DNA of 64,000 bases from Clostridium uliginosum (GCF_900112485.1 NZ_FOMG01000005.1:1-64000); one strand, 5' to 3'. Numbered from the stretch's first letter, positions 35,231 through 44,631 are shown. Made by a program: numbers and translations. The notes: generated by a model from the sequence alone, not told the origin.

Positions 35231-36577
35231 CTATCCAATTAATATCTTTCCTTCTGGATATTTATATCCAGTTTTCTTCTTCCTATTTAATAAGGCTAAA
35301 ATTACTGTTAATGGACCTACTCTACCACAATACATTGTAAGAATTATTATTAATTTTCCGCCTAATGATAATTGTTGTGTTACTCCTGTAGTTAATCCAA
35401 CAGTTCCGAAAGCAGATGTTGCTTCATAAAGTAAATTTATAAAAGATTGACCTGTTTCTGTTACTGTAAGAATCATTGTAGCAACCATAACTATCATAAT
35501 TGCAATAAAAAGTAATGTGAAAGCCTTATATACTATATCTTTTGAAAATCTTCTTTCAAAAACCTCAGTATCTTCTCTACCTTTTAATACAGATATTACA
35601 GTTAACACTAAAATTCCAAATGTAGCTGTTTTCAATCCTCCTGCTGTGGAACCAGATGACCCACCAATAAACATTAATATTATTGTTATTAATTTACCTG
35701 ACATTGTCATTCCATCAGTGGACATACTATTAAATCCTGCTGTCCTTGGAGATACAGATGCAAAAAAAGAATTCAATAACTTATCTTTAAAACTCATGTC
35801 TCCTAATGTATTTGGATTGTTATATTCAAAAAGTAATATTAATAAAAATCCACCTACAAGCAATGAAATTGTAACTAAAATTACCATTTTTGAATTAATA
35901 GATAGTTTTTTAGAGCCTCTATAGTTATATATTTCAAGCCAAACAGTAAAGCCTAGCCCTCCAATAATTATCAACGCACTTATTGTAAAAATAATAATAA
36001 TATTACTTGAATATCCAACTAAACTATTAAAATGTCCAAATAAATCAAATCCTGCATTACAAAAAGCAGATATTGAATGGAATATACTATAAAAAGCACC
36101 TTTCACTATTCCAAATTGTGGTACAAATTGTGTAGATAATAATAACGCCCCAAAAAACTGAACGGTAAACGTTAATGCAAATACATATTTAACCATTTTT
36201 ACAAGTCCCTCAAGGTTAAAAGTATTCATAGCTTCTTGTATAAGCAATCTATCTCTTAATGTTATTTTTTTCCCAAGAAGTATTGCAATAAATGTAGTAA
36301 GAGACATGAATCCTAATCCACCTATTTCTATTAGAAGTATAATTACTACTTGACCAAAAGTATTCCAATAAGTTCCTGTATCTAGTGTAACAAGACCTGT
36401 AACGCATACTGCTGATGTTGATGTAAAAATAGCATCAATAAAATTAGTATACTCACCAGATGAAGATGAAATAGGTAAACTAAGTAAAATTGCTCCACTT
36501 AATATAACTAATGCAAAGCCCAATGATAATACTTGAACTACATTTAGTCGTGTTTTTTTTGTTAGACTTTTTGACAT
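35231..36577 (-). CDS. Potassium uptake channel subunit (KtrB/TrkH type)
   Basis: 448-residue superfamily-of-K-transporters protein with four M1-P-M2 repeats. Selectivity-filter-like segments are visible, including TSTSAVCVTGLVTLDTG, SISAFCNAGFDLFG, ASVSPRTAGFNSMS and EATSAFGTVGLTTGVT. It takes up K+ (or Na+-coupled K+) across the cytoplasmic membrane with the RCK subunit encoded next. SD GAGGTGATT before ATG. It is first in a two-gene operon. Confidence 0.93.
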   Translation of the reverse strand: MSKSLTKKTRLNVVQVLSLGFALVILSGAILLSLPISSSSGEYTNFIDAIFTSTSAVCVTGLVTLDTGTYWNTFGQVVIILLIEIGGLGFMSLTTFIAILLGKKITLRDRLLIQEAMNTFNLEGLVKMVKYVFALTFTVQFFGALLLSTQFVPQFGIVKGAFYSIFHSISAFCNAGFDLFGHFNSLVGYSSNIIIIFTISALIIIGGLGFTVWLEIYNYRGSKKLSINSKMVILVTISLLVGGFLLILLFEYNNPNTLGDMSFKDKLLNSFFASVSPRTAGFNSMSTDGMTMSGKLITIILMFIGGSSGSTAGGLKTATFGILVLTVISVLKGREDTEVFERRFSKDIVYKAFTLLFIAIMIVMVATMILTVTETGQSFINLLYEATSAFGTVGLTTGVTQQLSLGGKLIIILTMYCGRVGPLTVILALLNRKKKTGYKYPEGKILIG

Positions 36578-36749
36578 ATAATCACCTCAAAAAGGTTAAT
36601 TTTATTCCAGATAAAATAATCTTTTCCACATATTTTATCTCTTTATAAATAATTTTATGTAAATTTTATATTTATATAATAAGTTTTTCTAAAGTTCATT
36701 TAAATCAAATATTTTCTATAAATAACATCATTTGACATTAAAAATAACT

Positions 36750-36975
36750 TTAAGCATATAAAAGAAAACAACAATTCAAAGATGCGAAGTATATTTTGCC
36801 TTAAGATAAGTTCAACTAAATTCATCTGGAGTATAAAACTCCACATGAAAAGTTTCACTTTATGTCAGAAAAGAAGGTAATCTTAGCTATAGCTCGTCTA
36901 TTAGCTGATTTTACCGACACAGTATGACTCAAAATAGACTAGTAACTGATTTGTTATTTTTTTGAATATGCCTTA
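36750..36975. repeat. Family 2 repeat, long copy (226 bp)
   Basis: TTAAGCATAT and AATATGCCTTA ends. Inner block GATGCGAAGTATATTTTGCC, CTTAAGATAAGTTCAACTAA, then CTGGAGTATAAAACTCCA. The same block occurs in the opposite orientation in the copy at 53659-53884. It fills most of the gap between the ktrB-like gene and the rplT terminator. Confidence 0.75.
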
Positions 36976-37009
36976 TATTCCATTTACATATTTTTTTCAG
37001 TATATAAAT

Positions 37010-37033
37010 AAAATGCGACCTAAGTCGCATTTT
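37010..37033 (-). terminator. Intrinsic terminator of infC-rpmI-rplT
   Basis: AAAATGCGAC / GTCGCATTTT stem with TTATTT following on the minus strand, directly after the rplT stop codon. Confidence 0.9.
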
Positions 37034-37036
37034 GAA

Positions 37037-37396
37037 TTAAGCGTTTATTTGTTTTTTAGCTACTTCTACTAAATCAGCAAACGCTTTAGGATCATTTATA
37101 GCTATCTCTGATAACATTTTTCTGTTTATATCAATTCCTGCTAATTTGATTCCATTCATAAATTTTGAATATGAAAGACCACTTAGTCTTGTTGCTGCAT
37201 TTATTCTAGCAATCCATAAGCTTCTATAATCTCTCTTCTTGTTCTTTCTTCCAACATAAGAATTTCTTAATGCTCTAATTACTGATTCATTAGCTGTTTT
37301 AAATAACTTACTTTTTCCACCGTAGTATCCCTTTGCAAGTTTTAAAACCTTTTTATGATTCTTACGAGCGTTTTTTGCTCTTTTTACTCTTGCCAT
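37037..37396 (-). CDS. rplT: 50S ribosomal protein L20
   Basis: 119 residues, the standard bacterial L20: basic N-terminus [25 protein letters not shown] and the conserved [25 protein letters not shown]. It binds 23S rRNA early in 50S assembly and in Firmicutes is the repressor of its own operon through the leader upstream of infC. SD CAGGAGG. It is 29 bp after rpmI. Confidence 0.99.
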   Translation of the reverse strand: MARVKRAKNARKNHKKVLKLAKGYYGGKSKLFKTANESVIRALRNSYVGRKNKKRDYRSLWIARINAATRLSGLSYSKFMNGIKLAGIDINRKMLSEIAINDPKAFADLVEVAKKQINA

Positions 37397-37425
37397 GCTT
37401 TAAACCTCCTGTAATCTATTGCGAA

Positions 37426-37623
37426 TTATAGATATGGTAATAATTTCTTCATTACTTTTTCTTGTGATTTTGACACGTAGCCAGCTTTTCTAAGATTTCT
37501 TTTTGTCTTAGAACTCTTCTTTGTTAGGATATGGCTCTTGAATGCTTTCGCTCTCTTAAGCTTTCCTGTACCTGTCTTCTTAAATCTCTTTGCTGCACCT
37601 CTATGACTTTTCATTTTTGGCAT
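37426..37623 (-). CDS. rpmI: 50S ribosomal protein L35
   Basis: 65 residues, a complete L35: [20 protein letters not shown] start and [20 protein letters not shown] core. It is a structural protein of the large subunit. SD AGGAGG. Central gene of infC-rpmI-rplT. Confidence 0.99.
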   Translation of the reverse strand: MPKMKSHRGAAKRFKKTGTGKLKRAKAFKSHILTKKSSKTKRNLRKAGYVSKSQEKVMKKLLPYL

Positions 37624-37643
37624 GATAAAATCCTCCTCTCAAG

Positions 37644-38156
37644 TTATGCCTTTTTAGGGCCTAAAACCATTGTCATATTTCTGCCTTCTTTTTTTGGATG
37701 TTTTTCAATTAGGCAGACATCCTGTAATTTATTAGCGAAGTTGTTTAGAATTCCTTGCCCAATATGAGTAAGTTCCATCTCTCTTCCTCTAAACCTAACA
37801 GTGATTTTAACTTTATCTCCATCTAATAAGAACTTTCTAGCATTTTTAGCTTTTATTTCAATATCATGTTCTTCTATAGTAAGGCTAACCCTTACTTCTT
37901 TAATACTTATAACTTTTTGCTTTTTCTTTGCTTCTTTTTCTTTTTTAGATTGTTCATATACGAACTTACCAAAGTCCATAATTTTACACACTGGAGGGTT
38001 TGCATTAGGTGAAATCATAACTAAATCTAATTCTTCTTTTTCAGCAATTTCCATTGCTTCCCTTGAAGAAATCACACCTAACTGTGATCCATCACTTGCA
38101 ACTACTCTTAGTTCTTTTTGTCTTATTTCTTCATTAATAAAAAAATCTTTATTAAT
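37644..38156 (-). CDS. infC: Translation initiation factor IF-3 (AUU start)
   Basis: About 171 residues. The N-domain ([20 protein letters not shown]) is followed by the linker [16 protein letters not shown] and the C-domain with [20 protein letters not shown]-3 keeps 30S subunits dissociated and rejects wrong start codons and initiator pairing. The open frame begins at a GTG (38165), but this GTG is part of the SD GGAGGTG. The codon eight bases after GGAGG is ATT at 38156, the rare start codon typical of infC that lets IF-3 repress its own translation. Confidence 0.95.
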   Translation of the reverse strand: MNKDFFINEEIRQKELRVVASDGSQLGVISSREAMEIAEKEELDLVMISPNANPPVCKIMDFGKFVYEQSKKEKEAKKKQKVISIKEVRVSLTIEEHDIEIKAKNARKFLLDGDKVKITVRFRGREMELTHIGQGILNNFANKLQDVCLIEKHPKKEGRNMTMVLGPKKA

Positions 38157-38302
38157 ACTTTTCACCTCCGAAAACTATATACATAATAAAAAGACGGCAA
38201 CATGCCGTCTTATACTATCACTACTTTGAAATCTAGAGATATACAACCATACCAGTAGTAATTAACACTGTAGGGTGAGAAACGGCTTGTTTCTTCTTAA
38301 CA
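38157..38302 (-). promoter_or_regulatory. L20-type autoregulatory leader of infC-rpmI-rplT
   Basis: About 150-base leader between the promoter and infC. It contains GAAACAAGCCGTTTCTCACC near its 5' end and ends in an intrinsic terminator. In low-GC Firmicutes such leaders mimic the L20 binding site of 23S rRNA and terminate transcription when L20 is in excess. Assignment is from position and architecture; the fold was not computed. Confidence 0.75.
38188..38211 (-). terminator. Attenuator hairpin in the infC leader
   Basis: AAGACGGCA / TGCCGTCTT stem, 3-base loop, then TTTATT, 20 bases before the infC SD. Confidence 0.9.
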
Positions 38303-38308
38303 AAACTT

Positions 38309-38337
38309 ATTCTATCATCATTTATTTAATGTGTCAA
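38309..38337 (-). promoter_or_regulatory. Promoter of infC-rpmI-rplT
   Basis: TTGACA (38337-38332), exactly 17 bp, TAGAAT (38314-38309). The -35 box overlaps the stop codon region of ytxC. Confidence 0.88.
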
Positions 38338-39233
38338 TATTTTTTATAATTTATTTTTATTGTATTGCATTCACTACACCCTAAACAATATTGTACTCTT
38401 TCTCCAAACACATTATTTATCGTATCTAAGAACTCTTTATTTGTCGAATTTTCCTTTTTATGAATCACTATAATTTTAGGAGTATTAGTTATTAAACCAC
38501 TTATTAGTATATCTTCTGTATTCACATCAGCAACCTTTTTGCAGTCTGCAAATTCCTTTATGAATTCTTGTAATAGATCTTTCCCACAATCGTCTGTTAC
38601 TATATATCCTCCACCTTCTTCAATAATTATATTTATTTTATCTATCTTGCTTTCTTGTATATCAACAAAATATTTTAATAATTTTACAAATTCCTTATAC
38701 TCTTTTTCTACTATATAATTCTCCACAATTTTTTGTATGATTTTTTCTATATCCTCTCTAAGTTTTTTCATTCTAAATGTAATAAAACCATTTATATTAA
38801 TTTCTTGCTTTTCCTTTATACATTCTCTTATTTCTTCTATAATTCCATTCATCTTATTTAAATAATATATTGAATTGCTATCTTTTAACATATCTTCACA
38901 TTTTAATACTTTTATTATCTCATCTTCAACTTCTAATATTTCATCTTGCTTTAGAAAGAAATAACTATCAGTTAAAAATTCAAGCATTTCTTTTTTTCTA
39001 TAATTATCAATTACTATTCTATATAAAATATTACTTACATATAAATTAATAATATCTTTTACCTTGTCATTATAAACTTCTTCTTCACAAATAATTTTGA
39101 TAATATGAGTTTTTCCTTCAATACTTTCAACTAATCCTATAATTATATCCTTTTTCTTTAGTAATTCTCTTAGCTCTTGCAACTCTCCAACAAAATCTAA
39201 TTCCTCATTATAAGCTAATTTTAAAACAAGCAT
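38334..39233 (-). CDS. ytxC: Putative sporulation protein YtxC
   Basis: About 299 residues, resembling YtxC, a poorly characterised protein of endospore formers usually encoded next to infC or thrS. The middle part (SDSNSIYYLNKMNGIIEEI, ININGFITFRMKKLREDIEKI) contains the conserved FxxFR-like segment. The C-terminus has a two-cysteine motif CLGCSEC. No signal peptide or membrane helix is seen. The first in-frame GTG (39242) overlaps the SD AAGGGAG; the ATG at 39233 is the likely start. The function is not known. Confidence 0.8.
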   Translation of the reverse strand: MLVLKLAYNEELDFVGELQELRELLKKKDIIIGLVESIEGKTHIIKIICEEEVYNDKVKDIINLYVSNILYRIVIDNYRKKEMLEFLTDSYFFLKQDEILEVEDEIIKVLKCEDMLKDSNSIYYLNKMNGIIEEIRECIKEKQEININGFITFRMKKLREDIEKIIQKIVENYIVEKEYKEFVKLLKYFVDIQESKIDKINIIIEEGGGYIVTDDCGKDLLQEFIKEFADCKKVADVNTEDILISGLITNTPKIIVIHKKENSTNKEFLDTINNVFGERVQYCLGCSECNTIKINYKKY

Positions 39234-39395
39234 GGATTTCACTCCCTTCTTAATATTAGTATGTAGTAAATTGACATCACTTATGCAAATAATAGATTTC
39301 TTAATCTATATCACAATAATCTATTGTATTTTTATTAATCTTGTAGTAACTTTTTTATATGAATTTAATATTAGGTATACGAAAGGAGCATTACT

Positions 39396-40100
39396 ATGTA
39401 CTGTTTTATCGATTATAGAGCTACTAAAGAAGAACTAAATAACCTACTAAAACTACACCTTGAACCTATATTAATTCCTAAATGTCCTTATGTATATGAA
39501 GCAATAGATGGGCATCCTGACATTCAATTAAATTTACTAAAAAACAATTCATCAATTCAAGTAATTGTACATAAAGATATTCCTGAAACTTTCAGAAAAT
39601 TACTAGATCATAAGAACATAAAATATATTATTTCAAAAATATCCTTGTCTAATACATATCCAGGAAATATTATTTTAAATTCTTTAATTCTAGATAATTA
39701 TTTTATACATAACCTTAAATACACTGATGAAAATCTTTTAAAATCTCAAGACTTTAAAGAACTTATTAATGTACCTCAGGGTTATACTAAATGTTCAATT
39801 CTACCTATTAGGGACAAGGCGCTAATAACAAGTGACGTTGGAATTTATAAAAATTTAATTAAATTTGATTTTGATGTTCTTCTACTTCCTCCAAGTGATA
39901 TAATCCTTCCTTCACTAAACTATGGATTTATAGGTGGAACTGGCGGAATGATATCTAAAGATATGATAGCTTTCTTTGGTGATTTAAATAATTATGAGTG
40001 GGGTGATAAAATTAAAAAGTTTTTATACAAATATGATGTCTCCCCAATCGCTTTAAGAAAAGGTAAATTAATAGACAGAGGTAGTTTGCTTATCCTTTAG
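39396..40100 (+). CDS. Uncharacterised protein, GME-fold (DUF6873-like)
   Basis: 234 residues, soluble. The C-terminal part, NYGFIGGTGGMISKDMIAFF and GDLNNYEWGDKIKKFLYKYD, resembles the repeated alpha/beta propeller of guanidino-modifying enzymes (amidinotransferase/deiminase fold) annotated as DUF6873. I cannot assign catalytic Cys/His with confidence, so activity is unproven. SD AAAGGAG precedes ATG. It is divergent from ytxC and single-gene, followed by a family 2 repeat and a terminator. Confidence 0.65.
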   Translation: MYCFIDYRATKEELNNLLKLHLEPILIPKCPYVYEAIDGHPDIQLNLLKNNSSIQVIVHKDIPETFRKLLDHKNIKYIISKISLSNTYPGNIILNSLILDNYFIHNLKYTDENLLKSQDFKELINVPQGYTKCSILPIRDKALITSDVGIYKNLIKFDFDVLLLPPSDIILPSLNYGFIGGTGGMISKDMIAFFGDLNNYEWGDKIKKFLYKYDVSPIALRKGKLIDRGSLLIL

Positions 40101-40169
40101 CCATTCTTTAATGTCTTTAATCATATCCACTATATAATAATATGATTTTGATTTTTTTTGTGTTCCTAA

Positions 40170-40239
40170 TTAAGTCATATTCAAAAAAAATAACAAGTTA
40201 GTATGCTAGTATATTTGACTTGTTATTTCATATGCCTAA
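40170..40239. repeat. Family 2 palindromic repeat, short copy
   Basis: TTAAGTCATATTC and CATATGCCTAA ends, arms AATAACAAGT / ACTTGTTATT, centre AGTATGCTAG. Flanked by an 11-base direct repeat CCTAATTAAGT that partly overlaps the element ends (left 40165-40175, right 40234-40244). Confidence 0.78.
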
Positions 40240-40256
40240 TTAAGTGTTACTTATAA

Positions 40257-40300
40257 ATAAAAAAAGATGCTTCAACCTTAGCTGGTCAAAGCACCTTTTT
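40257..40300. terminator. Bidirectional terminator between convergent genes
   Basis: AGATGCTTCAACC / GGTCAAAGCACCT imperfect stem flanked by A7 and T5, between the GME-like gene and hslO. Confidence 0.7.
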
Positions 40301-40317
40301 AACTCTGCACTGTTAAT

Positions 40318-40356
40318 TTAGGCATATTTTTAAAAATGACAAATCAATATGCCTAA
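40318..40356. repeat. Family 2-like minimal repeat, 39 bp
   Basis: TTAGGCATATTTTTAAAAAT and ATGACAAATCAATATGCCTAA: both ends retained, centre lost. A similar but more decayed copy lies near 29243-29284. It sits just after the hslO stop codon. Confidence 0.6.
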
Positions 40357-40360
40357 CAAC

Positions 40361-41245
40361 TTATTTTCTACTATTCTTTAATAAATTCTCTATATCTTCA
40401 GTAGAGAATTTATATTTAGTATTACAAAAATTACAAACTATTTCTTCACTTTTGCCTTCATTATATATTTCCTCTAGATCATCTTTTCCAATAGATATTA
40501 AAGCCTTCTCTACCTTATCCTTAGAACAATCACATTTATATTCAGGATATAAAGAATCTAGTATGTTTAACTCCATACCTTCAAATATATATTCTAATAT
40601 CTCTTCTATAGTTTTTCCTTCTGATATTAATGTTGTAATAGGTGGAATTTCTTCTAATCTATATGTTACTAAATCAGCTAAAAGAGGATCTGCACCTGGC
40701 ATCATTTGAACTATAAATCCACCTGCTGCTTTTACTGATAAGTCCTTATCAACTAGTACTCCTAAAGATACTGCTGATGGAGTTTGTTCTGATACTGTAA
40801 AATAATATGCAAAATCTTCAGCAATTTCTCCACTATATATAGGTACTTGACCCACATATGGATCTTTTAATCCTAAATCTTTTATTACATATAAAAGTCC
40901 ATCTTTTCCAATAGCACCACCAACATCTAGTTTGCCTTTATCATTAAGTTCTCTATCTATATAAGGATTGCCTATAAAGCCCTTAACACAAGCATCATTA
41001 TGTGTAGTTACTGTTATGCCCTTTGCTTCTCCTCCACCATTTATTTTTAGTGTAATAGATTCCTTATCTGATTTTAAAGTAGTACCCATTAAAGTTCCTG
41101 CTGTAAGCATTCTTCCTAGTGCAGCACTTGCTACTGGAGTACAATCATGTATTTTACTACCTTCGTTTACTAAATTGGTTGTAATCCCTCCAATTATTCT
41201 AACCATACCTTGTTTGGCTGTTGCTCTAACAATTTTATCTTTCAT
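40361..41245 (-). CDS. hslO: Redox-regulated chaperone Hsp33
   Basis: About 294 residues. The N-terminal holdase domain ([25 protein letters not shown]..) is followed by the redox switch with four zinc-binding cysteines CDC ... CNFC at the C-terminus (the CxC-x27-32-CxxC pattern). Under oxidative stress Zn is released, disulphides form and the chaperone becomes active against aggregation. The frame opens at ATG 41260, but GGAGGCG directly after it points to the ATG at 41245. It follows the methyltransferase gene immediately. Confidence 0.95.
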   Translation of the reverse strand: MKDKIVRATAKQGMVRIIGGITTNLVNEGSKIHDCTPVASAALGRMLTAGTLMGTTLKSDKESITLKINGGGEAKGITVTTHNDACVKGFIGNPYIDRELNDKGKLDVGGAIGKDGLLYVIKDLGLKDPYVGQVPIYSGEIAEDFAYYFTVSEQTPSAVSLGVLVDKDLSVKAAGGFIVQMMPGADPLLADLVTYRLEEIPPITTLISEGKTIEEILEYIFEGMELNILDSLYPEYKCDCSKDKVEKALISIGKDDLEEIYNEGKSEEIVCNFCNTKYKFSTEDIENLLKNSRK

Positions 41246-41259
41246 AAATATCGCCTCCA

Positions 41260-41997
41260 TTATTTCCTTACAACGTAAACTATTCTTTCGCTTTCTTTCT
41301 CTACATCTTTATTAAAATATCCTTCAAATTTTCCAATCATTTTAAATCCACATGTATTTAAAGCATTTTCGATTTCTTCTTCTTTGTAAGCTCTTTCAAA
41401 ATGTTCTTCTTCAAATTTTTCATACAATTCATTATCTTGCTTAACAAAAAATGTTAAAAACATATTTAATATTTCTTCTTCAAATACATTTTCCCATGTA
41501 TAAAAAACATCTTCTGAATTATATGTATAAATATTATTTCCAAGCACTGTTGATAATTTATAATAAGAGTTTATATCAAATATAAATAAACCCTCTTCTT
41601 TTAAATGATTATATACACCTTTAAAATATGAAATTAAATCTTCATAGTCTGTAATATAGTTTGTTGAGTCAAGTACAGATGTTATAAGATTAAATTTATA
41701 ATTTAAAGATAATTCACACATATCTTGACATATAATTTTTGCTTTAATTTTATTTTTCTTAAATTTATTAAAAGCTACATTTAACATATCATCTGATAAG
41801 TCCACAGCATAAGTGTTTTTAAAATATTTAGCTACATTTATTGATACATTACCTGTCCCACAAGCTACGTCTAAATAATCTTCACACTCTATATTGTTTT
41901 CTTTACATAAATCTATAATTCTATCTCCAACTAAATCATAATCAATATCTTCATATATAAGTTTATCATAAATATTCGCAAATTCTCCATATGCCAT
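41260..41997 (-). CDS. Class I SAM-dependent methyltransferase
   Basis: 245 residues. Motif [20 protein letters not shown] (about 42-60), post-I acidic [10 protein letters not shown], motif II-like [14 protein letters not shown] and FDINSYYKL identify a small-molecule or RNA methyltransferase of the Methyltransf_25/11 type. The substrate is not evident. The first codons [20 protein letters not shown] are conserved in clostridial homologues next to hslO. SD AAGGATGG. Probably cotranscribed with hslO, whose frame overlaps its stop codon. Confidence 0.87.
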   Translation of the reverse strand: MAYGEFANIYDKLIYEDIDYDLVGDRIIDLCKENNIECEDYLDVACGTGNVSINVAKYFKNTYAVDLSDDMLNVAFNKFKKNKIKAKIICQDMCELSLNYKFNLITSVLDSTNYITDYEDLISYFKGVYNHLKEEGLFIFDINSYYKLSTVLGNNIYTYNSEDVFYTWENVFEEEILNMFLTFFVKQDNELYEKFEEEHFERAYKEEEIENALNTCGFKMIGKFEGYFNKDVEKESERIVYVVRK

Positions 41998-42111
41998 AAG
42001 TTGTTAACCATCCTTAATATAATTATTCCACCAATTATATTATATCTTAATCACTCATTAGTCAACGTCTATATTATATGTTGTTATATATATGCTTATG
42101 TCTTGCTAGTA

Positions 42112-42369
42112 TTACTTTTTTTCTTTTTCTAGTATTTGATTATTAGTTGGCATTTTAAGCGCCTTTTTACGTTTTGTCATAAGTCCACCAATACGTCCTG
42201 TTTCTTCTGCTGAAAGCCCACCCCAGCCTTCTTTATTTACCTTATCACTTAAACCTAATTCATTTGCAATTTCATATTTAAGTTTTTCTCTCATCTTTTC
42301 AATATCTGTAAGTTCCTTATTAGATTTAATCTTAGATTTTATTATTTTTTTTAATGGCGTACTACTCAC
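42112..42369 (-). CDS. Alpha/beta-type small acid-soluble spore protein (minor, divergent)
   Basis: 85 residues, GTG start after AAGGAAG. The SASP core is visible: LKYEIANELGLSDKVNKEGW, with the GPR-protease cleavage region near the E-IA, and GGLSAEETGRIGGLMTKRKK, corresponding to the DNA-binding second helix. Such proteins coat spore DNA and protect it from UV and heat. The Lys-rich N- and C-terminal tails and Trp in place of the usual ARANG loop mark it as a minor type (SspF/Ssp4-like). A sigma-G promoter was sought but not convincingly found. Confidence 0.85.
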   Translation of the reverse strand: MSSTPLKKIIKSKIKSNKELTDIEKMREKLKYEIANELGLSDKVNKEGWGGLSAEETGRIGGLMTKRKKALKMPTNNQILEKEKK

Positions 42370-42734
42370 AGTTATACACTTCCTTCTAAACTATTTATAT
42401 TATAGCTACATTTTTAGAATAAATGCATGGCATCTCTAAATTTAATAGCTATGCAAGCTTTTACACTATATTTATAAAGTCTTACCAAAATTAAAGTATA
42501 TAGATACTCTTTATAACAAAATTTTATAAAGAATATAAATGTTTTTTATAAATTCATCACTTGTTCTTTTTATTAATAATATGTTCTAAATATAATATTA
42601 GTATGTACTAAAATATAAAATGGTATTAAAAAATTTCACTTATTTACTCGTATATACTTGATATTTTCATCATATTTAACTATAGTATTTGTATATTAGA
42701 TAATTTGTAAAACAATAAATTAGGAGGGATTATC
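42370..42734. other. 365-bp AT-rich intergenic region
   Basis: Divergent leader between the SASP gene and asd. Contains the asd promoter. No lysine riboswitch, T-box or other structured leader is apparent. Otherwise nothing recognised. Confidence 0.5.
42658..42686 (+). promoter_or_regulatory. Promoter of asd-dapA-dapB
   Basis: TTGATA (42658-42663), 17-bp spacer, TATAGT (42681-42686), about 50 bp upstream of the asd start. Confidence 0.6.
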
Positions 42735-43727
42735 GTGTATAATATCGCAATAGTTGGGGCTACTGGAAATGTAGGAAGAAAATTTTTAGAAATTTTAGAA
42801 CAAAGAGACTTTCCAGTAAGAAATTTATATCTTTTTGCATCTAAGAGATCAGAAGGTAAGACATTAAAATTTAAAGGAAAGGATTATCTTGTTGAGGAAA
42901 CTTGTGAAAAGAATATAAAAGACAAAAAAATAGATTATGCACTTTTTTCAGCTGGTGGAGATGCAAGTAAAGAATTTTCACCTGTTTTTGCTTCATATGG
43001 AGCTGTAGTAATTGATAATAGTAGTGCTTGGAGAATGGATCCAAAGGTACCACTTGTAGTACCAGAAGTTAATCCTGAAGATATAAAACTTCATAATGGA
43101 ATAATTGCTAATCCAAATTGTTCAACAATTCAAGCTATGCCTATTATTAAAGCTTTAAATGACAAATATGGAATTAAAAGAATAGTTTATTCTACTTACC
43201 AAGCAGTATCTGGAGCTGGTATTCAAGCTATTAAAGACTTAGAAGATGGAGTTAAGGGCATTGCCCCTAAAAAATTCCCTTATCCTATAGCAGGTAATGT
43301 ATTACCTCATATAGATGTATTTTTAGACAATGGTTATACTAAAGAAGAAGAAAAGATGATTAATGAAACAAGAAAAATTCTTCATATGCCAGATCTTAAA
43401 ATTACTGCCACTACAGCAAGAGTACCAGTATTAAATAGCCATAGTGAAAGTATAAATGTGGAATTTAACTCTCCATTTGAAATTGAAGATATATTTAAAT
43501 TATTAAGAAACACTAATGGTGTAACTGTATATGATGATGTTAAGGAATTGAAATATCCTACACCACTTTTAGTTTCAGGAAAAGATGATGTTTATGTTGG
43601 TAGAATTAGAAGAGACTTCAGCCTTGACAATGGCTTAAACCTATGGGTTGTTGGCGATAACATAAGAAAAGGAGCAGCTCTTAATGCTATTCAAATTGCT
43701 GAAATAATGATCCAATCTAACAATTAA
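42735..43727 (+). CDS. asd: Aspartate-semialdehyde dehydrogenase
   Basis: 330 residues, GTG start seven bases after AGGAGG. The NADP-binding motif AIVGATGNVGRKFLEIL and the active-site NPNCSTIQ (Cys about 132) plus ATTARVPVLNSHSES (His) are intact. Reduces aspartyl phosphate to aspartate semialdehyde, the branch point to lysine/diaminopimelate, threonine and methionine. First gene of the asd-dapA-dapB operon; dapA follows by 16 bp. Confidence 0.97.
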   Translation: MYNIAIVGATGNVGRKFLEILEQRDFPVRNLYLFASKRSEGKTLKFKGKDYLVEETCEKNIKDKKIDYALFSAGGDASKEFSPVFASYGAVVIDNSSAWRMDPKVPLVVPEVNPEDIKLHNGIIANPNCSTIQAMPIIKALNDKYGIKRIVYSTYQAVSGAGIQAIKDLEDGVKGIAPKKFPYPIAGNVLPHIDVFLDNGYTKEEEKMINETRKILHMPDLKITATTARVPVLNSHSESINVEFNSPFEIEDIFKLLRNTNGVTVYDDVKELKYPTPLLVSGKDDVYVGRIRRDFSLDNGLNLWVVGDNIRKGAALNAIQIAEIMIQSNN

Positions 43728-43743
43728 AAATGGAGGAATTTAA

Positions 43744-44622
43744 ATGTCAGTATTTGAGGGTTCAGGTGTAGCTATAGTTACTCCTTTTGATAATGAAGGA
43801 GTAAATTATGATAAGCTAAAAGATTTATTAGAATGGCACATTAAAGAAGGTACAGATGCTATTGTTATTTGTGGTACTACAGGTGAAGCTACTACAATGA
43901 CAGAAGAAGAGAAAAAAACAGTAATTAAATTTACAGTTGATACGGTAAACAAAAGAATTCCAGTAATTGCAGGTTCTGGTTCAAACAATACTAGTTCTGC
44001 TATAAAAATGAGTAAATATGCTCAAAGTGTTGGCGTTGATGCTCTACTTGTAATTACTCCATATTATAATAAAACTACTCAAAAGGGATTAGTAAAACAT
44101 TTTGAAGCTATAAACGAAAATGTTAATATTCCTATAATTCTTTATAATGTACCTGGAAGAACCGGTGTAAATATTTCACCTAAAACTTTAGTTGAAATAT
44201 CTAAATTAAGTAATGTGGTTGCTATAAAAGAAGCTAGTGGCAATATAAGTCAAATAGCTGAAATGAAGGCATTATGCAGAGATAAAATAGATATCTATTC
44301 TGGTAATGATGATCAATTAATACCTATTATGTCCCTTGGTGGTAAAGGTATTATTTCTGTTTTAGCTAATATTATGCCAAAAAAAGTTCACGAAATCACA
44401 CAAAAATGTTTAGAAGGTAATTTTAATGAAGCTTTAAATCTTCACTTAGATATATTATCTTTAACTAATACTTTATTTATAGAAACAAATCCAATTCCTG
44501 TTAAAACAGCTATGAATCTTATGGGACTACAAGTAGGTCCTTTAAGGCTTCCACTTTGTGAAATGGAAGAAAAGAATTTAGAAATCTTAAAAGCTGTTTT
44601 AAAAGAAAATAAATTAATATAA
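43744..44622 (+). CDS. dapA: 4-hydroxy-tetrahydrodipicolinate synthase
   Basis: 292-residue TIM barrel. [11 protein letters not shown], the tyrosine motif [12 protein letters not shown] and the Schiff-base lysine in [10 protein letters not shown] (about 163) are present. Condenses aspartate semialdehyde with pyruvate. SD TGGAGGAA. Second gene of the operon, 9 bp before dapB. Its product also leads to dipicolinic acid, a major spore core component. Confidence 0.97.
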   Translation: MSVFEGSGVAIVTPFDNEGVNYDKLKDLLEWHIKEGTDAIVICGTTGEATTMTEEEKKTVIKFTVDTVNKRIPVIAGSGSNNTSSAIKMSKYAQSVGVDALLVITPYYNKTTQKGLVKHFEAINENVNIPIILYNVPGRTGVNISPKTLVEISKLSNVVAIKEASGNISQIAEMKALCRDKIDIYSGNDDQLIPIMSLGGKGIISVLANIMPKKVHEITQKCLEGNFNEALNLHLDILSLTNTLFIETNPIPVKTAMNLMGLQVGPLRLPLCEMEEKNLEILKAVLKENKLI

Positions 44623-44631
44623 GGTGATAAA

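Noticed and set aside
37801..38229. Plus-strand open frame over infC
   Set aside because: Antisense to infC and its leader; no conserved protein features.
39232..39438. 68-codon plus-strand frame between ytxC and the GME-like gene
   Set aside because: Overlaps the ytxC start and the GME-like gene start and has no SD; likely chance.
42370..42440. Sigma-G promoter for the SASP gene
   Set aside because: GCATTT and CTATAATA are present but 15 bp apart, not the expected 17-18, and the -10 match is poor.
42370..42734. Possible lysine riboswitch upstream of asd-dapA-dapB
   Set aside because: The leader is uniformly AT-rich and lacks the conserved lysine-aptamer stretches; the GATAGAG...GATGCGAAGG sequence at 45433-45463 is downstream of dapB, too short, and best explained as terminator.
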